NCBI GenBank assembly: GCA_001275005.1
Contig: JWZX01002091.1
Span: 1-26,292 of the forward strand
Length of the DNA stretch: 26,292 bases
DNA from: Chrysochromulina tobinii
Taxonomy: Eukaryota; Haptophyta; Prymnesiales; Chrysochromulinaceae
Direction of reading: 5' to 3'
The notes under the pieces were generated by a model. It did no database searches and was not told the origin of the DNA. It saw only the letters and a list, made by a program, of their open reading frames with translations. The position numbers and the translations under genes were made by a program. The stretch's first letter is position 1, and each line of letters starts with the position of its first letter. Shown piece by piece: positions 1-7,670 of the stretch.

Positions 1-1
1 C

Positions 2-169
2 GCGTACATCATGTCCGAGAAGATTAAGGACGACTACAGCTTCGAGAAGCCTTGCCCACCAACTGCCCAGCGCGTGGCCACCTACGACGCCGCCACGAAA
101 TCGACGACTCGTCGCCGCCGAATGTTGCATGACGCTCTCACACGAGCGGGCAGTAACAGCAATGAGTAA
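2..169 (+). CDS. 3' end of an unrecognised gene (5' truncated)
   Basis: An open frame enters from the window's left edge and ends at TAA (167-169), giving 55 residues. It includes a charged stretch (MSEKIKDDYSFEKP) and a basic RRRR run near the end. The first in-frame ATG is at 11, so it could be a tiny complete ORF, but a terminal exon of a gene lying to the left is more natural. I recognise no family. It converges on the methyltransferase gene that ends at 320. Support is only an open frame with reasonable composition. Confidence 0.3.
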   Translation, partial: AYIMSEKIKDDYSFEKPCPPTAQRVATYDAATKSTTRRRRMLHDALTRAGSNSNE

Positions 170-319
170 CAGTGCCGTAGCACCGGTTGTCGCGTCTGTC
201 GTGTTAACGTTCACGCATAACATCAATCTACAGTAGAATCTACCATAATTGCCGGTTTCCTCTTCAAGAGGATGGAGCCCATCTCTCAAAAAAGGAATAG
301 GCTAATCAATGGGCTTGCG
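170..319. other. short convergent spacer
   Basis: This AT-richer stretch lies between two gene 3' ends. No convincing terminator, polyadenylation signal or RNA gene was seen. Confidence 0.5.
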
Positions 320-1486
320 TCATAAGCATCGAGCATCGCACTTGGTAAAGGGCGCTTGCATCTCGCTCGGCAGGTTTCCATGGCGCCCTCCATGAAGAAC
401 GCTGAAGAGGCGGCGCTTCAGGGCATAGTGATCCCGGCGCACGACGAGCAAGTCGTTCCAACACCAGTCCTGCTTGAAGTGATGCCGACGGAGGCAAATC
501 TCAAACATCGAGCGCTCAAAGAACGGGGCGTATGCGGGTACGATCGTCGCTCGCCACGGCGTGTTGTGCGGACCGTCGTCCAGCTTGAGGGGCTGACGTG
601 GCACTGCAGGCCCTCCGTGCAGCAGGTACGTGTCGTAACCAAAGCGACTCATGGATGCCTGGAAGGCCTCGAGTGTTCGTTCTCTCATGGCAGGGTCGCT
701 GTAGAAGGCTTCGAGCTGTTTCGCGCTGATGCGGCGCCACGAGTGCGCCTGCGCATCTTCATACATCAGAGGATTCCAAAATTTGGCATACTCGAAGCTC
801 ATCAGGTCAATGGCCCGTCTGGCGAGCAGGCCCCGCATGCCCTTAGCAACCGCCAGTTCGTTACCTTCGACATCGACCTTGACGTAGGCTATCCGGCGGT
901 TCTTGAGCACGCCCGTGCGCTCCAGCTCATCGAGTGAGCTCACCGGGACCTCGTACTTGATTTTGCAGCCTTTCCGTGGCTCCTCGCCCTCAACGACTAC
1001 CATCCAGTCCGTCGTACCGCCGCAATGCGCGAATCGGAGCTGTCCCGGCCTGTCGCCAGCGGCCGCGGCGTACACGTGCAGCCGCCTGGCCGCGTAGGCG
1101 GCGGTGGATTCTCGGCGTAACGCTTCTCTTCGCAGCTCCGCTGCCTTGTCAGGCCGTGCCTCAAAGGCGAAGATGTCCACCTTATTGCGGAATCCGGCCA
1201 GCAGTGCCAGGGCATCGCTGTCGTCAGAACTATTCTCCTTGCCGTACATCCCTGCTCCAAAGTCGATCATGACGGGTCGGGACACGTTTTCGCGGCCCAA
1301 GCTGTTGCCGTGGAGGATGGAGTCGGTCAAGATGGATGGCAGAAGCGCCGTGAGGTGTTTGAGAGCGCGGCTCCTCTCGACCCAGAAGCCGCCGCGCTCA
1401 TCGCCGTTGACAAAGTCGCGGACTTGTGCGATGCATTCAGGTGATGGGGCCGAGCATGGGTGGCCCGCAGCTGTCTGGCTGAACAT
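320..1486 (-). CDS. FkbM-family SAM-dependent methyltransferase
   Basis: The protein is 388 residues from the first in-frame ATG (1484-1486). It has the FkbM order of motifs: a SAM-binding glycine motif IDFGAGMYG (about 74-82), an acidic strand IFAFEARP (about 105-112), and the signature YVKVDVEGNE (about 201-210), followed by a helix. FkbM enzymes usually O-methylate sugars or polyketides; the substrate here is unknown. The frame stays open upstream to 1858 without another ATG and passes through a hydrophobic, signal-like stretch (LTRLAVLCASAVC near 1630). An upstream exon supplying a secretory leader is therefore possible, and the true start may lie beyond 1486. It is divergent to the methyltransferase/glycosyltransferase fusion at 2070, which suggests co-regulation. 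Family assignment is firm; start and substrate are not. Confidence 0.82.
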   Translation of the reverse strand: MFSQTAAGHPCSAPSPECIAQVRDFVNGDERGGFWVERSRALKHLTALLPSILTDSILHGNSLGRENVSRPVMIDFGAGMYGKENSSDDSDALALLAGFRNKVDIFAFEARPDKAAELRREALRRESTAAYAARRLHVYAAAAGDRPGQLRFAHCGGTTDWMVVVEGEEPRKGCKIKYEVPVSSLDELERTGVLKNRRIAYVKVDVEGNELAVAKGMRGLLARRAIDLMSFEYAKFWNPLMYEDAQAHSWRRISAKQLEAFYSDPAMRERTLEAFQASMSRFGYDTYLLHGGPAVPRQPLKLDDGPHNTPWRATIVPAYAPFFERSMFEICLRRHHFKQDWCWNDLLVVRRDHYALKRRLFSVLHGGRHGNLPSEMQAPFTKCDARCL

Positions 1487-2069
1487 GCGTGGTCCGCAGC
1501 ACCGCGACGCGACGTCGCTCGCGGGTGCAAACACGTTGGTGCCATTGCGGTCGTTCACGTGAACAGTGTTCGAGGGGTACGACTTCCGCGGTGAGCCAGC
1601 CGTAAACCCCCCGACCCGGCACACAGCCGAGGCACACAACACAGCGAGACGGGTGAGACCCTCGACACGCAAGCCCAAATGCCCAATATGCCTAACCCAG
1701 CCAGATCGATGGGGACGGTGGTGGGTCCTCAAAGCGCGTGAGCGCAGTTTGAGCGCAGACCGACCACGACATAAGATTTGACTTGGACATAAGATTAGGA
1801 CGGTGCCACTTGGACACTCTGCGTGTACTTGCGTGTATTTAGGCGACGTATCCCTCAACGCCTCAGCCTCAGGAACGCCTCAGCCTTGAGTGTCCCCATT
1901 CATGTGGTGGTTTTTGAAACTTCTCTTATAATTTGGAGATCGCTACTCCAACGCTCCTCCCTGTGGGGTGTCTCTGTTGTCAAGAGACTTGACTTGACTT
2001 GACTTGTCTCTGTTGCATGCATGTGGGGTGCGAAGAGCACATTCTAAAGAGCGCTCTTTACGTGTCACG
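1487..2069. promoter_or_regulatory. divergent intergenic region between two methyltransferase genes
   Basis: This spacer of about 580 bp lies between two genes pointing outward and so probably holds both promoters. It contains (GACTT)4 at 1986-2005, bracketed by two copies of TCTCTGTTG, a TTATAATT stretch at 1926-1933, and CCTCAG/GCCTCAGCC repeats near 1859-1890. The minus-strand frame remains open through part of it, so some may be coding or 5' UTR of the left gene. Assigning TATA function to 1926-1933 is inference. Confidence 0.35.
1986..2005 (+). repeat. (GACTT)4 microsatellite
   Basis: Four perfect tandem GACTT units lie just upstream of the fusion gene's ATG at 2070, flanked on both sides by TCTCTGTTG. 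Confidence 0.7.
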
Positions 2070-4001
2070 ATGGCGATTCCTGCCAACGCACATAACCATC
2101 GAATTCACGGAGCCACCGCTCACGCGCTTGCGGGTTGCTTGCACGTGTACGTCGATATCGGCTGCAACACAGGCGAGCGCATCCGCTCCTTGTGGGAACC
2201 GGACAAGTACGCGCCCAGCCCCGCACAGGACGGCATTCGACGTTTGCTAGGCTCTTCCGAGGCCGCATGGCGCAGCTCCGTGTGCGTCCTCTGCGTCGAA
2301 TCTGACCCCACGTACGAGGCGACTTTGCACCAAATGGCTGATGAGCACGCACGCCGTGGCTTTCGCACCGTGGTGCTGACGCGCACTGACATCGGAAGGA
2401 TCGACCGCTGGCTGCAGCACGAAGTGCTCTCTCGCAGGCTGCCCGAGCATCGCGGTATCATCGGTCGTATCATCGGCGGTATCATCGGCCGATCGCATCA
2501 TCGGCCGGTCGTCGTGCTCCATGTGGACATTCGGGCTCGTGGGGCCAGGGCGCTCCCGCGTGCCCTCGCCTCTGGAGTGCTCTGCGCGCTCGACGCCTTG
2601 TATGTGAGGACGCTTGAATGGACTCTTCCGGTGCACGAGCGGCCAGCTGGCGGCATCATCGACAGGCTGCGACGGGGCATGCACCAGGCCGGCCCGAAGT
2701 GCGCCCTCCAAATCAAGGCGGCGGACTTTGATGGCGTTGCCACATTCGAACCCGTGCCGGAGATGGCCTCGGAGCCCAAGCAGATTGCAGAGCTCATCCC
2801 GATGCCGTTGCCGATGCCGGTGCCGATGCCGGTGCCGTTGGTGGCGCGGCCAGCGCCAGCGTCGCCTTGGGCACCACCGCCGAGGCCATGGAGGGCCCCC
2901 AACTGCACCTCGGCCGGCGAGCTCCTCGAGGGACCTCTAGGGGCTCCGAGTCGCGCAGCGGAGGCGGCGAGCACTGCCACTGGCGGCGTCCGCCTCGCTC
3001 TGATCACCCTCCTGGGCCCCGATGCAGAGGAGATGGTTGACCGGTGGCTGCGCTACTATGTGCGTGAGCAGCGAACTGCTCCCTCCGACGTATTCATCAT
3101 CGAACTACCCTCCGCGCGCATCGCCCTTGCAGACACGGTTGGGGTGGAGGCCCAAATATGGCAAGGCTCTCGTGAAGTCTCTCGATTCGTGCACCTGTAC
3201 CGCACGTACGGCGTGCCGCGCGAGAACATCTTTGAGCGCCGGATCTTGCGGAACGAGAGCGAGGGCCGCGCAAGCTACAGCCGCATCCAAAGCTACAGTG
3301 AGCTCTGGAGGCAGGACCAGTTCAAGACGCTCCAAAACCGGCTCATCCTCAGCGGCAGCTACACCCATACCCTCGTCGCCGACGTGGACGAGCTCGTCTG
3401 GCCAAATCGGGACAAGTATGCGTCGCTGCGCGACTATCTACGTGCCAACCAAGCACGTGCCCTCATCGCCACGAATGGCTTCAGCGTGTACGAGTCGCGA
3501 GATAGCCTGGAAGCAGGGCTGGACTGGAAGGCCCCTGGGCTGCTCAGGCAGCGGCACTGGTGGCGTGGCGAGTGCGCCGAGTGCAAGCCGGTCATCTCGA
3601 GGCTCCCTACGACCTTCTCCTTCTCTACTCACGAGATCGAGGAGGTGCCCGTCGCGGCGTGCCGAGGCCGGCCGTTGGATTGCGTTGACCCGGATTTGGT
3701 CATGGTCCACGTCAAATGCATCGACTTCCGAGCCATAGCAAACAAGCAGCTCGCTAAGCACTTTCAATTCTCCGGCATGAACGACGAGCGGTTCCTCGAA
3801 TCGCGCTGCCACGTGGTGGATCGGCACTATCAGAGCCTTGCCAAGTGGTACCTCGACAAAAGGCACCCTCCGACTTCGGCTGACTCCTCCTCCCGAACAG
3901 CAAGTCCATTTTTTCGCAATGGCAGCTTTGCTTTCCGCCCGAGCCACGACGACTACACGAGCATTGAGCCCATCCCCGAGGCCATCAGGGAATCTGTGTG
4001 A
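2070..4001 (+). CDS. FkbM-like methyltransferase fused to a glycosyltransferase
   Basis: Single exon, 643 residues from ATG 2070. The N-terminal half carries a SAM-binding motif VYVDIGCNTG (about 26-35), an acidic strand VCVLCVES (about 71-78), and VVVLHVDIRARG (about 147-158), a degenerate version of the FkbM KxDxEG motif that lacks the usual EG. A Pro/Met-rich linker of MP repeats (about 245-258) and a Pro-rich stretch follow. The C-terminal half resembles the Glyco_tranf_2_4/GT92-like group: DVFIIEL, then HTLVADVDELVWP (about 433-445) with the DxD-type metal/nucleotide-sugar site, and a late conserved HVKCIDFRA. The likely role is to add and possibly methylate a sugar, in the Golgi or another secretory compartment, although no clear signal peptide is visible. 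The divergent FkbM neighbour supports a glycan-modification role. Loss of the EG pair may mean the methyltransferase half is altered. Confidence 0.8.
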   Translation: MAIPANAHNHRIHGATAHALAGCLHVYVDIGCNTGERIRSLWEPDKYAPSPAQDGIRRLLGSSEAAWRSSVCVLCVESDPTYEATLHQMADEHARRGFRTVVLTRTDIGRIDRWLQHEVLSRRLPEHRGIIGRIIGGIIGRSHHRPVVVLHVDIRARGARALPRALASGVLCALDALYVRTLEWTLPVHERPAGGIIDRLRRGMHQAGPKCALQIKAADFDGVATFEPVPEMASEPKQIAELIPMPLPMPVPMPVPLVARPAPASPWAPPPRPWRAPNCTSAGELLEGPLGAPSRAAEAASTATGGVRLALITLLGPDAEEMVDRWLRYYVREQRTAPSDVFIIELPSARIALADTVGVEAQIWQGSREVSRFVHLYRTYGVPRENIFERRILRNESEGRASYSRIQSYSELWRQDQFKTLQNRLILSGSYTHTLVADVDELVWPNRDKYASLRDYLRANQARALIATNGFSVYESRDSLEAGLDWKAPGLLRQRHWWRGECAECKPVISRLPTTFSFSTHEIEEVPVAACRGRPLDCVDPDLVMVHVKCIDFRAIANKQLAKHFQFSGMNDERFLESRCHVVDRHYQSLAKWYLDKRHPPTSADSSSRTASPFFRNGSFAFRPSHDDYTSIEPIPEAIRESV

Positions 4002-4967
4002 TTACAAGTAAGGTACATAGCTGAACCGGGTGCGGTGCCGCCGTACTGAAACTAAACGATGACGAAACTCTACCGCGATCGATCGCTCTTCTCTACTCAT
4101 GTCTCTGTACTACTACACTTGACCAACGCGTAATATCGTACCCCAAGGAGCGGTAGGGGAGGGATTAATATCTGGATTTGCACACAATCCTCATACCCTG
4201 ATTTCAAACTGAGTGGGATCGCAACGTAACACATGTACCTAGTAAGATCGGATCCATGATCGGATCCTAGTTCTCAAAAGTACGTGTGGGACAGTAGTGG
4301 GACCATGCGATTCGTCAGTAGGGTGCGTTTTCGTAGGTTGGGGTGTGAAATCACAGAAGTGTGTGAAATCACATGGGGGGGTGTAATTGCGGAAGCCATG
4401 AAATCACACCCCCCGGGGCGTGAAAATCACAGCCCCCTGCGAAATCACATGGGGGTGTGAAATCACACGTGCCGCCTGCGATTTCACAGGGGGTGTGAAA
4501 TCGCATTTCGGTGTGAATTCATAGGTTCCTGTGATTTCACACCCCCACCTGCGAAATCACGGGACCCCTCCGAAACCCTAATGGACGGGACAGGCCGACG
4601 TGAAGGTCTCAGGCTGGCGGGGGGCGGGGGGTGGGCCGGGGCCCATGACCGAATCGACATGTCGTGTCAAGAGTTGTGTCACGTGTGGCGGGTGGGGCGT
4701 ACGATCGCCTAACCTTAGATACTACCACCCATGACTACCACCGCGCCCCCGCTCACGTCCCCGGGACCTCGTCGTCTTCGCGGCCACTGTCGAGAGTAAC
4801 GTCGAGGTTGCCTAAGTTGGACCTCGTCTTCAGAGTAACTGTCGAACTTGCCTAATTTGGACCTCGTCTTCGTTGGCCACTGTCGGGTTGTCGGGTTCTT
4901 CGGCGGCGCCATGCCAGCCTACCGCCTTTGAGCCTCCTCCGCCTTCACACCGGCATGGCCTCCGCCT
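4002..4967. other. convergent intergenic region, gene-free
   Basis: About 970 bp lies between two gene 3' ends. I find no credible coding frame. It holds a direct repeat GATCGGATCC at 4246-4255 and 4258-4267, the half-palindrome cluster at 4345-4560, and G/C runs around 4615-4645. Confidence 0.6.
4345..4560. repeat. cluster of about ten GTGAAATCAC / GTGATTTCAC motifs
   Basis: Copies start near 4345, 4363, 4398, 4420, 4439, 4457, 4478, 4494, 4531 and 4551. They occur in both orientations and most adjoin runs of four or more G or C. Each has arms GTGA...TCAC around a two-base core, so single sites are near-palindromic and neighbouring sites can pair with each other. It lies between convergent genes, so a 3'-end, hairpin, mobile-element or protein-binding role is possible. 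None is established. Confidence 0.7.
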
Positions 4968-4988
4968 TCACACCGGCATGGCCTCCGC
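4936..4988 (+). repeat. 23-bp perfect tandem duplication across a stop codon
   Basis: Bases 4936-4965 are repeated at a spacing of 23 through 4988. The duplicated segment contains the minus-strand stop codon of the alanine-rich protein (4968-4970), so a second copy of the stop lies just downstream in its transcript. Confidence 0.85.
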
Positions 4989-6407
4989 GACCACCTCCGC
5001 GGCCACCGCTGCCTCAGCCACCGCCTCTACAGCCACCGTTGCCTCCGCCTTCACCTCCGCTGCCTCCGCTGCCTCCGCTGCCTCGGCCACCACCTCCGCA
5101 GCCACCGCTGCCTCGGTCACTGCCTCTGCAGCCACCGCTGCCTCCGCCTTCACCTCCGCTGCCTCCGCTGCCTCGGTCACCGCCTCCGCGGCCACCGCTG
5201 CCTCGGCCACCGCCTCTACAGCCACCGCTGCCTCGGCCACCGCCTCTGCAGCCACCGCTGCCTCCGCCTTCACCTCCGCTGCCTCCGCTGCCTCGGTCAC
5301 CGCCTCCGCAGCCACCGCTGCCACAGCCTCAACCTCAGCCTCAGCCTTCTTCTCATTCTTCTTCTCGATCTCCAACTCCTTCGCCGCGGCGGCAGCTGTG
5401 CGCACGCTCGCACCGGCCTCGGTGAGCTTGGCTTCGGCCACCGCCTCGGCCACCGCCTTACTCACTGCATCGAATCCGGGCTTCGCAGCCACCGCCACCG
5501 CTTGCGCCTGGGCCTGCGCCACCGCCAGCCGCAGCTTCGCCTCCTCCAGCCTCCGCTTAGGGAGGCTTGCGAGCCGGGCGGCCTCGGCCTCGGCGGCCTC
5601 GGCGGCGGCGAGGAGACGCACGACCTCCGCCTGCGCCGCCGCGCGCTCGGCTTCTTGCGCCATCTCGAGCGCTGCCACCTCTGCCTCCGCCTCGAGCTTC
5701 ACACGTGCGGCCTCCGCCTCCATCTTGGCCGCCAAGGCATACGCCTCTTTCACAGCGCGCTCGGCGGCCTCGCGCGCACCCGTGGCGGCGGAGGCGGCGC
5801 GATCCACCTTGGCCGCGCACGCCGCCGCTGCCGCGCGTGACGTTGCCGCGCACTCGGCCGTTACTGTCACCACACTCGCCTGCGCTGCCTGCACCGCCTC
5901 GCGTGCGAGAGCCGCCACGCGCGCGGCCTCGACGGCAGCCTTGACCTCCTCGACGGTGTTCTCTGCCTCCTTGAGCGTCTTGCCGGGCAGTGCCGCTGCC
6001 TCCGCGGCTGCTTGCTTCGCCTCATCCGACAGGCGCGCCAGCTCTGCTTGGACCGATGCTCCGCGCTCCTTGGCAGCGGCGATGGCCTGGTCGGCGAGCC
6101 TCTTCGCCTCCTCGAGCTTCCTCTGCGGCAGCACCGCCGTGAGGCCATTTAGCGCGTTCTCGGCCCACTGGAGCCGCTCTGCCTTCTCTGCCGCCGCCTT
6201 CTCCGCTGCTTCTCGCGCTGCCTTCTCCGCCGGCGTCTCCAGCGGCTCCTTGGCCGATCCAAACGCGGAGAAGAGGCCATCGAAGAGGCTCGGCGGGGAC
6301 TCAGCCACGATTGGCGAAGACCGAGGCGTCGCCGAGTACCGCGGCCTGCCTGCCTGGAAGCCCGTGGCCGTGGCCGCAATGGTCGCGCCGACGAAAAGGA
6401 GACGCAT
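4968..6407 (-). CDS. alanine-rich coiled-coil protein with probable plastid-targeting leader
   Basis: The protein is 479 residues from ATG 6405-6407. The leader is MRLLFVGATIAATATG followed by FQAGRPRYSATPRSS: a signal peptide, then Phe at the predicted cleavage point, then an Arg/Ser-rich stretch. This matches bipartite targeting to red-algal-derived secondary plastids (established for diatoms; similar in haptophytes). After about residue 45 it is almost all Ala, Glu, Lys and Val in long helical stretches, predicted coiled coil, with no catalytic motif. The last third is an imperfect repeat of EAVAEAAVAAEA-type modules. No family assigned; a structural, membrane-surface or LEA-like role is conceivable. 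A GTG-initiated extension to 6494 is possible but less likely. The opposite strand is also open over the whole gene, a by-product of the GCN-rich repeats. It shares a 164-bp divergent promoter region with the gene at 6572. Confidence 0.68.
   Translation of the reverse strand: MRLLFVGATIAATATGFQAGRPRYSATPRSSPIVAESPPSLFDGLFSAFGSAKEPLETPAEKAAREAAEKAAAEKAERLQWAENALNGLTAVLPQRKLEEAKRLADQAIAAAKERGASVQAELARLSDEAKQAAAEAAALPGKTLKEAENTVEEVKAAVEAARVAALAREAVQAAQASVVTVTAECAATSRAAAAACAAKVDRAASAATGAREAAERAVKEAYALAAKMEAEAARVKLEAEAEVAALEMAQEAERAAAQAEVVRLLAAAEAAEAEAARLASLPKRRLEEAKLRLAVAQAQAQAVAVAAKPGFDAVSKAVAEAVAEAKLTEAGASVRTAAAAAKELEIEKKNEKKAEAEVEAVAAVAAEAVTEAAEAAEVKAEAAVAAEAVAEAAVAVEAVAEAAVAAEAVTEAAEAAEVKAEAAVAAEAVTEAAVAAEVVAEAAEAAEAAEVKAEATVAVEAVAEAAVAAEVVAEAMPV
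4972..5330. repeat. imperfect GC-rich tandem repeats encoding the Ala/Glu/Val tail
   Basis: Recurring blocks built from GCCTCGGCCACC, GCAGCCACCGCTGCC and GCCTTCACCTCCGCT make up the 3' third of the minus-strand gene. Blocks differ by single substitutions, mainly GCC/GTC (Ala/Thr or Ala/Val swaps), which points to recent slippage or unequal exchange. Confidence 0.75.
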
Positions 6408-6571
6408 CGGATCTCTTCCACTAGACGAGATGCTCTCACCCTTTTCCGGAAAGATGCTTCGAAAGGAATTCGTCGCCAAGATGCTTCCATTCACACACGG
6501 AATTGATCGCTTTCATTAGGGATTCCGAACGAGTCCTCTTTCACAGCCCCCTGGCGGACGCGAGGGCCTCC
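6408..6571. promoter_or_regulatory. short divergent promoter region
   Basis: Only 164 bp separates the start codons of two genes pointing outward, so both promoters and 5' UTRs probably lie here. No clear TATA box is visible. Confidence 0.4.
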
Positions 6572-6626
6572 ATGCAGTGTTCTGAAGTACAAGTACACTC
6601 ATGCAGCGTTCAGAAGGGCGACAGAG

Positions 6627-6673
<47 letters not shown>

Positions 6674-7174
6674 GCCCGGCGACGGAAGCGTGAAAAGCAC
6701 AAGCGGAAGAAGAAAGAGGAGAAGCGGCTCAAGAAGGAACGGAAGCACCACAAGAAGCGCAAGGCGGAGCACCGGCCCAGAGAGGAGCGTTCGATCATCA
6801 CTGGCAAGCGGATACAGCGAGCGGATGGGGCCACCGCAGATGCAGAGGGTGAGGCGCGACGTGTGGCTCTGCGACAGGCGATGAACGAGGGTGAGGACGA
6901 GGGTTGCGCAGGTGCCTCCGCTGGTGCGACCAGCAAACGGCCGTCCATTGCACAGCAGGCACGCTCCGATCCGGCGCTCATGGCAGAGCTCATGATGGCC
7001 TCTGCAGCCGCGTCTCGTGCCAAAAAGCAACGGCTAGGCGCGCTCAAGCGAGGAGGCGGCGAAGACTATGCGGGCGCCATCGGGCGCGAGTACTTAGAGC
7101 ATCGGGGCGCCGGAGGCGGGCGGCGCACCGCATATGACGCTGCTGACTATATGAAACCAGACACCGGCTTCTGA
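6572..7174 (+). CDS. Ser-tract, Lys/Arg-rich probable nuclear protein
   Basis: The protein is 200 residues from ATG 6572. A poly-Ser tract of about 14 residues (from about residue 20) is encoded by an AGC microsatellite. A strongly basic segment follows, from RARRRKREKHKRKKKEEKR to about residue 75, with several candidate nuclear localisation signals. Then come a moderately conserved-looking stretch SIITGKRIQRADG, an Ala-rich helix, and a C-terminus ending DAADYMKPDTGF. The composition recalls splicing-associated RS/K-rich proteins, but no specific family is recognised. A second ATG at 6601 in another frame would read the microsatellite as poly-Gln and stop soon after it, so the Ser frame is preferred. 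Confidence 0.6.
6629..6672 (+). repeat. (AGC)n trinucleotide microsatellite, about 14 units
   Basis: This is an uninterrupted AGC/CAG tract inside the coding region, read as Ser in the chosen frame. Its length is likely to vary between strains, which would change the Ser run without shifting the frame. Confidence 0.9.
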
Positions 7175-7670
7175 CACGGCCGCTGTAGAGTTTCGGGTAT
7201 AGGACTCGGCTGGCCAGTTTCGTGTTTTTTGCGGACTTCAGAGCACCGCCCCGGGCCGGATGACTCCACTGTCCACGGGTTGTGGGTTGTGAACTTGAAG
7301 AATCACGCGACACGCCAACATAAACAGCGTGGAGCCACATACCCACTGCGTGGAACCCGACATAGCGTTGAGAGTAGCCCCCGGGCCAGAGAGAATACAC
7401 TCAACAGTACTTGGGTGCCTGACCCGGCGCCGCGGGCGGGCGGCACGTGGGAGGTTGCACATGTGCAGTGCTGTACCGCGCTCTTCTGCCTGTGTCTGAC
7501 TCTGGTATGCAGGCCCAGTGGTACGTGCGCCCGGAAAGGACGAGATAACAAGAGATAACGAGAGCTTCCGAACAATACGCTGCGGATGGAGTACCACACA
7601 CTGATGGCCAGATTTGTACAATTGCGTTGAGATGAGTTGAGATTCGGAAGTTTTGTCCAGGTGGAACTGA
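7175..7670. other. intergenic, no gene seen
   Basis: About 500 bp of moderate GC lies between two plus-strand genes. Open frames here are short and not gene-like. It presumably holds the 3' UTR of the upstream gene and the promoter of the IQ-motif gene. Confidence 0.55.

Noticed and set aside
356-937. 193-codon plus-strand open frame
   Set aside because: It lies antisense to the FkbM methyltransferase, whose motifs are clear on the minus strand.
4873-6519. 548-codon plus-strand open frame rich in Ala/Ser
   Set aside because: It is antisense to the alanine-rich protein. GCN-rich repeats leave the opposite strand open, and the frame has no leader or domain, whereas the minus-strand product has a credible signal peptide.
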